NCBI RefSeq assembly: GCF_027580225.2
Contig: NC_073352.2
Span: forward strand, 35,079,501 to 35,143,500
Reading direction: 5' to 3'
Length of the DNA stretch: 64,000 nt
Source: Misgurnus anguillicaudatus
Lineage: Eukaryota; Chordata; Actinopteri; Cypriniformes; Cobitidae
Within the stretch, counting starts at the first letter, position 1. Every line of letters begins with the position of its first letter. Made by a program: the position numbers and the translations under genes. Below the pieces are notes generated by a model, which saw nothing but the letters and a program-made list of their open reading frames with translations, searched no databases and was not told the DNA's origin. This document shows positions 46,930 through 58,110 of this stretch, one piece after another.

Positions 46930-48400
46930 TGTCTGAATACAATCATGGGTGCATGTGCGCCACATACACATTCAGCTCTTGTGCGTGTATTATGGTTAAA
47001 ACAAACATTTTGTAGAAATTGACATTGTTTGTGCCGCTATTATGGCAACCCCTAACTGCACAAATTATGTTGGTCTTCCTGGATTTCCTAATAAACATTA
47101 AAAAGCAAATGAAAATGGCACACTCGTGTCCCTCGCATACGACTACCACCATTAGCTTTAGTGGAAGTCTTACACCAGAGCTTAAAAATGGCGGTGCCCA
47201 CATATATGTCAAAAATAAGATGGATATGACAGATTTAGTAGACCATAAATATGTCAGGCTTTGGGGCAGTTTTTGGGGCAGCGTACCGAGGCAAATACGA
47301 TGCATTGTGTAGACGAGTTTTGCAACAGTAAGCACCACTCACATTTTCTTCAGAAACAGTAATCTCACTTTTATTTTTGGCCTTTAGTCACTTTTATTGT
47401 AGAGAAAGTAGAGCAAGGACGGGAAATAATAGTCAGAGAGAAAATAGGAACAGTAGTGACTCAACTCATGTCGTCCGCTTTAGCATCACGGCTCTAATCT
47501 GTAGTTTATTGCAGATTTTTATGCATTATTTTATTTTATGCCTTTTACTGTGTTTGAATTAAATTCACCCAACCCTAAGCCTGATAAAACTCCTGAACAT
47601 GTCTTATAGGTTTTGCACAGTCTGACTCTATTAAACACAACAGGATCAGTCAAGCGTCGTCTCTTTGCTCAGGCAGATTTTGGGGCCAACCCAGAAATGA
47701 CAAACCAGATGCTTCACAAAGCTTCATCCTACTGAATACTTCATAAAGTATCCCTGGTCTATCGGACTACAGGTGTTTCGTGGTGATTCCCGTATGAGAA
47801 AAGTACAAGCTGTAGTATCTAGTTTGGAAGGACTGAATGTAACACATCCGCGTGAGACCTGGCTTTGTTTCAGCCGGCCTGGTGAGTGTTTGTTTTTCAA
47901 GAACAGAATGAGACTAATGAGACAGTTGGTAGAGAGCCAAAGCATGTCTCTCTCTCTCTCTCTCTCTCTTCTTTCCACTCTTGTTTACTTGGCATTGAAT
48001 AATGCATAGATGCCAGTTGCCAACGTATGATAGTTCTTCTAAAAAGCCATTTCTCATTTGTTTGCATGTTTTACTTTGATCCAGTGTTGGATGGTTGAGT
48101 GCTTTTGCAGACCTGTAAATATACGACAAAAGGCTTTTTCAGGAGAATCTTTAAAGAGAACGTCAACTTGTTTACAAAGTTTTTTCTCCTTTTTTCAAAA
48201 ACTTAGGACTTCAAGAGAATTACACTTTCCTTTGAATGAGGGATGTGAGGGTCTCTCTCCAACAGTGAGATCTCAAATAAAGCACCTAAATCCATTAAAG
48301 GTGTCATAAAATGTAAGACTGTACTGTAGATAGATGCATAGATGAATAATAAGAGTTGTGTACATCATATTGACATATCATGATCCTAAAACATGATTGT
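46930..48400. other. intergenic, no gene seen
   Basis: Mostly unique-looking. 47946-47969 is a (TC)n tract. Open frames up to 131 codons show no recognisable domain. Confidence 0.4.
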
Positions 48401-48409
48401 TTACGTCGT

Positions 48410-48945
48410 CTTATGCATGCAAAAGACCGCTGGAAAACAGACCAATCTCAACATAACACTGACTGTGACGTTACAGTCCAGATGTATTGCCCCAACATTA
48501 AGTTGTGACTGCTGAGGTAGCGCTATATGCTAGTTAATGATATATGCTAATGCTATATGCTAGTTAATGCTATATGCTTGCATTTAGCCTGAAGTTCTAC
48601 TATTGACGTTACAGTTACGTTTTGGAGGTTCATACTGAAGAAAAAAAAAACACACAAAGTTACCGCTCAGAAATGTCCATTAACAATCTCCAAACAATTG
48701 ATTATTCCTCAAAATCTGTCTCTTCATCTGATACAGACTCAGACATAAGATCTGTTTACACACACACAGAGCTACTGAAGGAGAAACAGCCAATCAGAGC
48801 AGAGCTCAACATTATTATTCATGACCCTTTCAAATTAGGTAATAATAGACCATTTAATTCTAAAGGGTTGTAAATGGACCTGTAAAACTGACTCTGGATC
48901 ATTTTTGCACTTAATAAAGACACAAACCTTCTATGTAGATATCTG
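48410..48945. repeat. dispersed repeat, copy 2 (inverse of 32.76-33.29 kb)
   Basis: Carries the same ordered blocks as copy 1 on the opposite strand (GAAAACAGACCAATCTCAAC; TATATGCTAGTTAATGC cluster; GGAGAAACAGCCAATCAGAG; TTTGCACTTAATAAAGAC). Confidence 0.75.
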
Positions 48946-49459
48946 AGAATAATTTAACAGATTATTACAATGCATTCTTGTGCACCTTTAACTTTAAATT
49001 AACAGAGTTTTGACCTTCAAAATATTGCAAATGGCTTGCAAACCGCTTTCTAATCTTGCAATAAATAATGGCAGAGCGCTGACGACATCACAAAGTATTT
49101 TAAAAGAATTTGATTCAAGTCAATGACGTTCAACCTCCAGACTTTGTCAACACTTTGGATAAAGGTGAGATATTGTAAGACTTAAGTGCTGTCCAGGATG
49201 GAGAAAATAATTGGTTTCACAGGGAAGACTTCAGTCACATCCCTTTCCTGCTATTTTCTTTGTTAACAGGCCATCAGAGAGAGACCCTTGTCAGTCTCGT
49301 CGGTGACAGATTGTTGAAATATCGTCTTTTGCCCACTATTCAAATAGCAGCTGTCAGTGTAAGGATGCTTGTGGGTGTGATTATAGAAAGTTTGTCTGTT
49401 TCAGGTCGAGCGTCACACAGAATTCTCATCACAGATGTGGTTTCGATTGCGCATCCTTA

Positions 49460-49816
49460 AGGTACATTCACATTATAAGCAACTTTGTCACTGTATGTCG
49501 CTCGTCTCTTTTAAAAAAACGGTGTTTCTAAATCTGGTTGTCATAAACAAATAAGTATCGTCCAATCCAGTAACTGACGAGAGACGGATGACGTAAACTC
49601 CACTGCTTCATTCTCATTGGTTGTCGCTCCCAAAAGTCACTCATAATTTGCATAAGGTTAAACTTTTCTCAACTTTGTCACACGACTGAACACGCCCCAT
49701 TCAGTTGCCAGCGGTCACTGTCGCTTGTGTCGCCGGAAGTCGCCAAGCTTCTATTGAAATCAATGAGATTGCGTCGCTCTGCTACTGCTAGTTGCTGCTA
49801 ATGTGAATGCGGCTTT
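49460..49816. mobile_element. 357-bp MITE (CATTCACATTA ends)
   Basis: Ends AAGGTACATTCACATTATAA (49460) and GCTAATGTGAATGCGGCTTT (to 49816) are imperfect inverted repeats extending through GCAAC/GTTGC. The interior matches the split copy at 3.13-3.60 kb. Confidence 0.7.
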
Positions 49817-49819
49817 ACT

Positions 49820-50750
49820 TTCAACGGCGTCAGCCAGAAGATATTTTCTAGGTCCTGACAGCTTGCATTTTCCTATTAAGAAACATTACTGGCCTTGTGT
49901 TAAAGAGATATTTGAAAAGTGTCGGCCCTGTGTCTAATTGTGTTATTTTTTCCCATGCAATTTTTAATTACTTTGAGCTCCTACAGTATTTTTGTGATGC
50001 TGATACATTGAAGGACTTCTTATATGTCAATTTTAAAATGTTTGCCAGAAATCACATTTCATTTTGCAGTGAGGACTTCTTTGAGTTGTTTAATATCTAA
50101 ATGTCAATGCACACTATTTTTGTTGTGCTAAACGCTTAAAATGTTTTTCAGAACAATCTCTCTGCTGTCTGACGAAACACAGCGGGCAATTATACGACTG
50201 CATGCTTCTCACGCAGAATGCTTTAGTTTTTGTGTAATTACATCGCTGCAGACTCATTTGAATTGTTGGGCAGACGTAATCATCCATCTTTATTATGTTG
50301 ATATAAACAGACAAAGGACGCTAGAGACATGTACCTACAAATATTCAGGGAACACTGAATTGTCCCTAGCAATAATTTCAACCAAACAATTGACCTTTAT
50401 TAAAAATAACAACTGATGTCTTTCTGTTTCTTGAGTTTTTTGGTACACAAACGGTTAACAGATGTGAGACTATGATATGATTGGCTTGCCTTTCTTAAAA
50501 CCCGCCTCTCTAACCCACATCGCTTTATGATTGGTTTTGCTAAGCGTGTGATGTAGGCTGCATTCGCTTGTAAGCACCAAAGCTCAGCCTGAACAAGAAG
50601 CGATGTGCATGATTGTGCAAGCAGGCTATCAGTAAGTAAGTGAGGAAGAAAGTACTCTTATTTTAACAGTTTTATGCACAAGTTTAGCGAGTATACTGTG
50701 TTAGATTTGATGAGACTAGTTCTAGTGCACTTATGTATTGTTGTTCTTGT
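49820..50750. other. intergenic, no gene seen
   Basis: Unique-looking AT-rich sequence without a recognisable exon. Confidence 0.4.
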
Positions 50751-50754
50751 GTTG

Positions 50755-51376
50755 CAACACAGTCTCACGGCAAGTCATGTTATATTAACACATTTTTTAA
50801 TTAATTTATTAATGTTTGATGACAATAATTTCCGCTGTTTTTCGTGTCTCTGGAGACTAATGTATTTTTCATCCTTCCCAGCACGAATTTCTATCAATGG
50901 CTGTTCGTGTCTGTGGCACGACTTTCTTTATTGTGTCATTTTATATTTTGTTTTCTTATCGTTCTTTCCTATTTTTAAATCATTGTCGCTTGGGGTTGGG
51001 GTCAGAATCAGGGTTTGCGTTAGGATGTAATTTTAACGTATTGGTTTCTACATGTTTTGTCGTCTGCTTTTAAAACTATTCTCGCCTGGAGTTGGGGTTT
51101 GGTTTAGGGAGTCGCAGAAAGTGATTCTAACCCAAACCCCAAGCGTCAATGGTCAAAAAATAGAAAACAACGATGAGAAAACAAAATATAAAATGACACG
51201 ATAAAGAAAGTCGTGCCACAGACACGAACAGCCATTGATAGAAATTCGTGTTGGGAAGAACGAAAAAGACATTGGTCACAAAAAGACACGAAAAACAGCA
51301 GAAAATCATGTCATCAAACAAATAAATTAATCCAAATTTTCGTTACTATAACACGACTTACCGTGAGACTGTGTTG
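50755..51376. mobile_element. 622-bp foldback element with long arms
   Basis: CAACACAGTCTCACGGCAAGTC at 50755 and ...ACTTACCGTGAGACTGTGTTG ending at 51376 open inverted arms that stay recognisable for about 240-290 bp each (GGCTGTTCGTGTCTGTGGCA against its mirror; CGCTTGGGGTTGGGGT against ACCCAAACCCCAAGCG). TGTGTTG lies next to both ends (7-bp duplication). Confidence 0.8.
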
Positions 51377-51389
51377 TGTGTTGCTATAA

Positions 51390-51455
51390 TTGCTTCTATT
51401 GTTTACCTCATTTGGATAAAAGTGTCTGCTAAATGACTACATGTTAATGTAATGC
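51390..51455 (+). repeat. SINE tail fragment
   Basis: CATTTGGATAAAAGTGTCTG then CTAAATGACTACATGTTAATG is the 3' tail of the SINE type seen at 19.72 kb; no tRNA head is attached. Confidence 0.55.
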
Positions 51456-52129
51456 ACATAATACAAGACATGTTGTTTTACATAATGGTTCAGGGACAGT
51501 GTTTCCATGACAATCCCATATTAACATGAGGAGTTGCAAACTTGTAACAGTATAGTGCACACTAAGCATGTTTTTGTGATGGCTGAAAGTATAATATGTT
51601 ATAGTGTTTCTGCTGAAGCAGATTGGTTCAGTTTTTTACTTGCCCAGTCAGAATTTTCACAGGCATCATAAAAAAGTTAAAAATAAAATAGACTTATTCT
51701 ATATTATTACATCTATGATTAATATAATGACATTTACATCTTCACCAATGTCAAAATCAAAACGACGCCCTTGCAAACAGACCTCACCATGGCTCTCTCC
51801 AAACCGCGGCACTCATTGGTTTGACGTTTCTCAAAGTGCTTTCGGATGGCCACATCTATTGATTTAAAAGCTCAGTGCAGCATTTTCTTGTTGTAACCTC
51901 TGATATCAAGCGTCCTTGTTTGGCATTTGATTCTCCGAGCTGTTGGAGTCGAGAAGTGGATCAGTCAAAGACATTAGAGCGAGCATTCATCAAGCACTTA
52001 CTTTACACCTGTTTCTGCTGTGTAAGACAGACAGCCCAGGAACACGATGTCACATCAATCTTCTTGCTGGCTGACTTAAGTGTCCCCGTGAGCCAGAGGA
52101 ACATTTCCTCTTCAGGCTCGGGCAATAAC

Positions 52130-52650
52130 GCTTCCTCGTTTCCCTCCCTCCGGCTTCGACTTCTCTGAAAATAACCGGCGTCGAATGAACCGGGCCCACG
52201 CCGTTATCGACAAACTCTCTCGCAATCAAGCGGCATCTCTGAGACAGAGAAAATGTTAAGTAGATTACCCCACTTTATCTGTCTGAACATGAGGACAAAC
52301 AGGGTGGAACGGAGCGATTCTCTCAGGGCGTCTCTGTCGGAAAGTCTAATTGGCCGTAATGCGAGTGTTGCGGGCGAGGGCCGGTCTATGGCTCGTCTGC
52401 CCGCCGGCGTCACCCCTCTGCGGCCGTATGGACCTCCTCAGAGCCTCGTCACGCACGGTTGGCCAGCTCGGCCTAGACGGAAGCGTTCTCTGGAAACGAG
52501 CCACTCGAGGCGTCGACGTCTGCTGGCGCATGTTACGCTGTCCCAGTGTGGTTTTGTCTCCAGCGAGAATCCCAGCATGCGTGCCCAAGTAGGAGGGAAG
52601 CAACTTTGGCATGAAGGATTGCCTGCCGGTGTTATTAAGAGCCACGCTTC
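52130..52650. promoter_or_regulatory. CpG-rich non-repetitive island
   Basis: CpG is frequent throughout (CCGGCGTCGAATG; CGTCTGCCCGCCGGCG; GGCGTCGACGTCTGC), in sharp contrast to the AT-rich surroundings, and no transposon ends are present. Open frames are long on both strands (up to 133 codons) only because stops are rare in GC-rich DNA; none reads as a known protein. It could be a promoter CpG island, an enhancer or a rapidly evolving exon. Confidence 0.4.
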
Positions 52651-53123
52651 GTAAACCTGAATGGCGCTGGGGAGAGGAGCAGTCTTCGTGTATTCCGCTT
52701 CATTATCGGTTTCTATAAACTTATGTAACTAAAGACAAATATGACACGAATTAAGTTTTTTCCCCATCTGCACCAAGACACCTGGTCTGGGGTTGCTAGG
52801 TAACACATTGTACCGGGATGTTTGATGTGTGTGTGTGCTTTTTGCAAATTGCTTTGATCCTCTAGACACTGACAGTCTCATCCTCAAAATTACCTTCCCC
52901 GGGTGCATTTGGCACTTCATCATTCTGTGGACGTAACTACATTTGAAAGCAGAAAGTGTGATAAAATAACTACCTTGTTAGTCTGAGAAGCATGAAAGAA
53001 AATGGAAAGAGTTGGGCTGTGAACAACATCATTTCTCATTATTGAAACATGTGGACAAAGTCGATTGACTTCTTATAGAGTTTCTGTGAAACTCTCAAAG
53101 TTTGGATATTAGGTTAATATATG

Positions 53124-53499
53124 CACTGCAAAACATAACTCTCTTACTCAGTATTTTTGTCTTGTTTTCAGTACAAATATCCAAAAATTCTTAAGTCAAG
53201 ATGCATTTTCTAAAAATAAGAAAATAAATCTAGTTTTTAGATAAAATATACAATTTAAGTGAATTTGTGCTTAAACAGAAATCTTGAACTTTTTTCTTGA
53301 ACACTTAATTCAAGAAAAATTTAAGAAAAAAAAATCTTGCTTGTTTTAAGCACAAATTCACCTAAATTTAATGGGGTTTGCCTAAAAACTAAACTTATTT
53401 TCTTAGGTAATTTTGCTCATCAAGAAAATGCATCAATTTTTAGATATTTGTACTAAAAAAAACAAGAAAAAAAGTAAGAAAATAATTTTTTGCCGTGTG
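53124..53499. mobile_element. 376-bp foldback MITE (CACTGCAAAA family)
   Basis: CACTGCAAAACATAACTCTC at the left and AAATAATTTTTTGCCGTGTG at the right start inverted arms of more than 100 bp (TTGTTTTCAGTACAAATATC; AAAATAAGTTTAG mirror). No coding capacity. Confidence 0.75.
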
Positions 53500-53974
53500 T
53501 AGTCACTGCTCCTCTTTTTTCTCTGTTTTTTTTCTGTCTTTTACTCTCATCTGTTCTTGCGTCATGTGTACATGAGGTTTGTGCTGCACAATGGCACACT
53601 GAAAACGTTTCACAGCTTTTATCTCGCACACACTCCTGAAAATGTTGCTTTATTTTCTGTTCTTACTAATGGAGACTGGATTCATAAGTGAGTTTTACAG
53701 AACTGTTATTTTTCTACAGTTTATTATTGTTACACTGCATTCCCTCACGAACGTCACACAAATTTGAACATAATTATTTTTATTCATACAATGACTGAGC
53801 ATTTATATAATGTAACTTCTTTACCAGATACTTCTGCAGTAAACTGTGTATAAGATGCTTAGATGTTAAGGCATGCTGATCAAGTGAAAATACAAAATAC
53901 AGGTTTGAATCTGAACATTTGACCTGATGCTGATTTTCCTCTTTTCTATAATTTCATGCTTTCTTCCTATACTG

Positions 53975-54197
53975 TAAAAAATATTTTTGCACTTACATTT
54001 TTAAGTTTAATCAACTAGGATTTATAAGTCATTTCAAATATCTTGATCAAGTGATGAGTTGCTTTAACTTAATAAAGTTTGCATTGTGTCAACTTTATTT
54101 GATAACTAACAGCAACTCATCACAAGCCAATACAGTTACATTTACTTGTAAATCCAAGTTGATTAAATGTAAAAAAATATTTTTTTTTAAAGTGTAG
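53975..54197. mobile_element. 223-bp foldback MITE (ACTGTAAAAAATA family)
   Basis: ACTGTAAAAAATATTTTTGC at the left is mirrored by AAAAAATATTTTTTTTTAAAGTGTAG; both arms continue with AATCAACT(A/T)GGATTTA(T/C)AAGT in inverse orientation. Confidence 0.7.
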
Positions 54198-54351
54198 TAA
54201 ACACTACATAATACACTAATAAATTAAGTGAAAAAATTAAGTTGAAAATTTTTACTTTTTTTGGTATTACCAGTTTAAGTATTTATTTTTTAACTTTTTT
54301 CACCTTAAATTTTTACTTAAATGAGAAAATTAAAGTTAAAAAAAAACTATG

Positions 54352-54600
54352 GAGCCCCTAAGAGGACATAGAGAATTTTTTTTATAAAGTTAAATAAAGT
54401 AGTAAAACTATCGCGTGCACACGTGAAACTATCGCGTTTAGTTTCGTGTGCACACGTAAATCTACTGTGTGTGCACGTAAAACTTTCGCATGTGCACATG
54501 AAACTAAACTTTAAAAAGAAATTCTGCACATGAAGGTTTCAGGTGAGCACATGAAACTAAACATTATATATTTTTTACTTTAAAGTCACCTTAGGGGCTC
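54352..54600. mobile_element. MITE (GAGCCCCTAAGG), copy 2
   Basis: Ends GGAGCCCCTAAGAGGACAT and GTCACCTTAGGGGCTC. The centre holds several direct repeats of GTG(C/T)(A/G)CACGTGAAACT with TATCGCG between them, an expanded version of the 35.25-kb copy. Confidence 0.75.
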
Positions 54601-54929
54601 TGTAGATTTTAGGCGTTACGAATAAAGTAATTTTTTGGCCATCTTTTTTATTTTTTACAGTGCATAAATATAAATGTATACATAAATGGAATTATTTGTT
54701 GTACAGTATTTAAGTAACATTGATTTAATTGTAAATGTATTAGAATAATATGGTTAAATACTGTAATAGAGTCACAATTAAAGAATAATGGAATTTTAAA
54801 ATACCTGATCACATAAGGTGTAAGAATACAACACAATCTGAATGAATCCAGGGTGGCTTAATTTTATTTCATCAGTTTTTAGAGATTGTAAGGTTTATCC
54901 ACAACACTTTACTATTGAGATTTGTAAGC

Positions 54930-55390
54930 ATCGGTTCTAAATGAACAGGTCTGCCAGATTCTGAAAATGCCAGCAGCTGGATTCTTCATCAGGACTTATA
55001 GCAGGCATATTAAGTGCATTTCATTCCTCCAGGTATCAGGGGGATGCACGCAAGGTTTAAGAGCAAACGTAATAAACTGATGATGAAACTAATTTCCTGG
55101 CATTGTGGAAAATGCCAAGGCATTTTAACCATTCAGACGGGTCTGCCATCATTTAGTTCAGAGCTGTTTCTGCATACGATTTGCTTAATAAATGTTCATA
55201 CATCTGGGATTTAAGCCGGCGCAGTTAAAAACCATTTTCATTACAAAACCGAGAACAAGATAAGAATACGAGGTATTTAATTTAGTATGCATGGAGTATA
55301 GAGGGGTATAGAGAGAATCAGAAAATGTCACAAGCTAGATTCGAACTTGCACATGTTGGGTGAATACAACAGATAAATGTTAAACATGTC
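54930..55390. other. unique-looking stretch, no gene seen
   Basis: Includes a perfect small hairpin TGGCATT-GTGGAA-AATGCCA at 55098-55117 (NFI-like half sites) and a TTAAGCCGGCGCAG segment. Possibly regulatory; no coding signal. Confidence 0.3.
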
Positions 55391-55397
55391 TTCTAAC

Positions 55398-57246
55398 CAC
55401 TGATTTATATAAATATGACTGGATTGTGCATAACATAACATAACAGCGAGAAGTGAAGGCACAGCAGAGTTTGAGCGGCCATCTTGATATTTACAACCGG
55501 CAGAGGACATCATTGACATACATTCAAAATCATGATCTAAATTCACCCGGGTATATCAGTCACAAGGTTCATTTTTAGGATATGTGTACATTAATGAATT
55601 CTTACTTCTGATGTTAATTGCAATGTTTATGTTTTAATCGGGCATAATGAGGGATTTACAGTAAAACAGTGTGTCTGCTGCGTTCTGTTGTAATGAAACA
55701 GGTTTAAATAAAGTTTTATGACATTAAGACCATATATATTCAGTGTTATTGCTGTTGTAAAATAAAGAAGACTTATATTCTTTGCCATTTTACAAGCATG
55801 CAGTTTGCATTGAATTTGGGTGTTGTTTTTTATATTGCTAAATCAAATGTTAGTTTAACCACGATTTAATATGTTATCTTAGCGGTTTCAAAATATATGC
55901 CATTAACATCATCATGAATACATGAAGAGTTTGGTTCCAAAACGCAATAAATCCATTTTGACAAATTTTGGTAAAAACGTGTTTTCTATACCAAGAAAGT
56001 GACAAGATGAAAACAACTATTTTCTGTTACAAACTTTCACATAGCATCTTTAGGTTATAAAAACATAAAAAATTCAAATCCATAAGTTGATTTTCAAAGA
56101 TTTATTATAAAAACGGATTATTTTTTCCACAAAATGCAATAAATCCATGACAAGTTTTTATTCAAAATGCTATAAATCTATTGAATCAATAGCCTATATA
56201 AATGTGCATTCATCTTTGCCATGTTATATTCATTTAGTTGACTAGTTGTACACACTAATTAAAAATATAAACATTATTGTCATTAATCAAAACACTTACT
56301 TTGTCATATTAAGATCACTGTCATTGCGGTTACTTGACGTCTTCACTTAACGTCTTTCACAGCGATCATCTGTAAAATGTTTTTGGTCCTGCTCGATTTT
56401 CGTTGACTTTGAGTAAAATTATGGAATGTTTTTCATAAGATCCTCTGGGGTCAATGTGTTAGCATGAGAAGCTTGATGCTGTCGGGAGAACAAGCAACCG
56501 TCTCCCGAGTGCCTCTCAGGGAAATTATTAGATGTTGATGGCTTACGTTTCTTTCCCGTCACAGAAAACCATCACAGGTTTATGAATGCAATTAAAGTAT
56601 TATTTTGTTTTGTTTGTTGATCACAAAGTACAAAGTAGATGAGGAAAACCAGGACTCCGTGTACTCAGCGCGCCGCCATGTTTGTTTACATTGCGTGAAT
56701 GGTGCGCTGTGGGATTTATTGCGTTCTGTAAAAAAGGGGGAGTGGCGTTTATTTTGGGAAAAAAGGGAAAAAAGATGACAGAATAACACGGCGGATATTG
56801 GATTTTGCGTAAAATTAAGAATTTACTTTTAACTACTGACCTGATATAATGCTGATTTTGGCAGTAACTCATTTTTTTCAAAAATGGCGTTTATTGCATT
56901 TTGGAACCAAACTCTTCACATTTTACCGTATGAACAAAAACAATACTGTATAAAATAAAAAATGCAAAACCAGTAAATGATTGATTTGCATGTACATGTG
57001 GTACTTAAAGCATGATTATTTATTTAGATTTCAGAATGAGGATGTTTGTCATTAATAATACATGTGCTGCGGTCTGTCCGCTGATCTGATACTGATGTAA
57101 TGAAGATGAATGTATAGTAACTGTTTAAAATATAAAATGTATAACTTTAAATAAATAACTATGTACTTGGGAGACTTCAGATATAAAAAGAGAGACTGGT
57201 AAAGTAGTGTTTTATCATTCGCAATCCAGTCATTTATAGGTCAGTG
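55398..57246. mobile_element. hAT MITE copy 2, opposite orientation, hosting an insertion
   Basis: Ends CACTGATTTATATAAATATG (55398) and CAATCCAGTCATTTATAGGTCAGTG (to 57246). Near-perfect 8-bp duplication CTTCTAAC (55390-55397) / CTCCTAAC (57247-57254). The halves match the 11.03-kb copy on the other strand. Length without the insert is about 850 bp. Confidence 0.85.
55924..56917. mobile_element. 994-bp TIR element nested in the hAT MITE
   Basis: Inverted ends GAAGAGTTTGGTTCCAAAA (55924) and TTTTGGAACCAAACTCTTC (ending 56917), complementary for about 36 bp into GCAATAAA. ACAT lies at 55920-55923 and 56918-56921, a possible 4-bp duplication. The interior repeats AATAAATC motifs and has a GC-rich CAGCGCGCCGCCATG patch at 56666. 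No transposase recognised; superfamily not assigned. Confidence 0.75.
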
Positions 57247-57629
57247 CTCCTAACACGTAAGTCTGCTTCTAGTTAATGTATCCAGAAAAAGCCTAAAAAT
57301 GATGATGTCACCACAATCATATGCTAAGTGCCAAACCACAGCAGTTTGAGCCGTGACATCAAAACCAGCATGGAAACAAACACGATTACAGACACTTGAA
57401 AACAAATATTGACTATCAAATAATTATCACGTAGTCTTGAGTAACCTCTTCAATGAGAAAACATGCTGTGACTGTCCTTTAATGCTTGCCAAAACACACT
57501 ATTACTATAGCTGGCTAATGAGGTGACAATCTGAAAAAACCTTCAACAGAGCCAGACGATTACAACCTGATAGATTCGTGTTGTTATTTTATTAAGAAAT
57601 CACCATCCTAAACGAAAATAAATGCCTTT

Positions 57630-58110
57630 GTAGCGCGCTGTGGTCATTAACCTGCCGCCGACAGAGAAGATGATTCAGTTTGTAGTACGAGACAAAAAAT
57701 CCCATTTGGGAAAAACATAACTGACATGTGATGGTATTACACAGAAACTCAAAACATTAACAGCTGTCATCAATAATTTGCCCAAACTAACACAGACTAA
57801 TCATCGACGTGGGGAAGACGGCACAGCCGCCGTTCATTGGATGCTGGATGAGTCTGAATGACAAATTGACTGCAGACACCAATGCAGATTCATTGCTGAG
57901 GGTTCGAAATGCAGAGGAATGGTTTGGAAGGTTGTATGCATGCAATATTAATTCACATCTGAGAATACAGCGGCTTCAAGTTGTTTCAGATCAAAAGCTT
58001 TTTTATTTGGCATCGGGGGAGAGTGCGTTTGAGTGCCGAGCAGGCAGCCGTCTGTCTTTGATATTTCGCCTCATATCAGATGACAGTCATGCATAATGTG
58101 CTTTGCATAG
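57630..58110. promoter_or_regulatory. candidate distal regulatory block
   Basis: Non-repetitive sequence dense in developmental transcription-factor motifs: CAGCTGTCA (57761), TTAATTCACATC (57946), TGACAG (58081-58086), ATGCATAAT (58089-58097) and TTTGCATA (58102-58109), MEIS/TALE- and POU-like. It also contains a 95-codon open frame without a recognisable domain. Regulatory role is inference. Confidence 0.3.

Noticed and set aside
52253..52654. 133-codon open frame in the CpG-rich island
   Set aside because: Long frames occur on both strands here because stops are rare in GC-rich DNA; no domain or homologue recognised.
57809..58096. 95-codon open frame
   Set aside because: No domain recognised and no splice or initiation context; the segment reads better as non-coding regulatory sequence.
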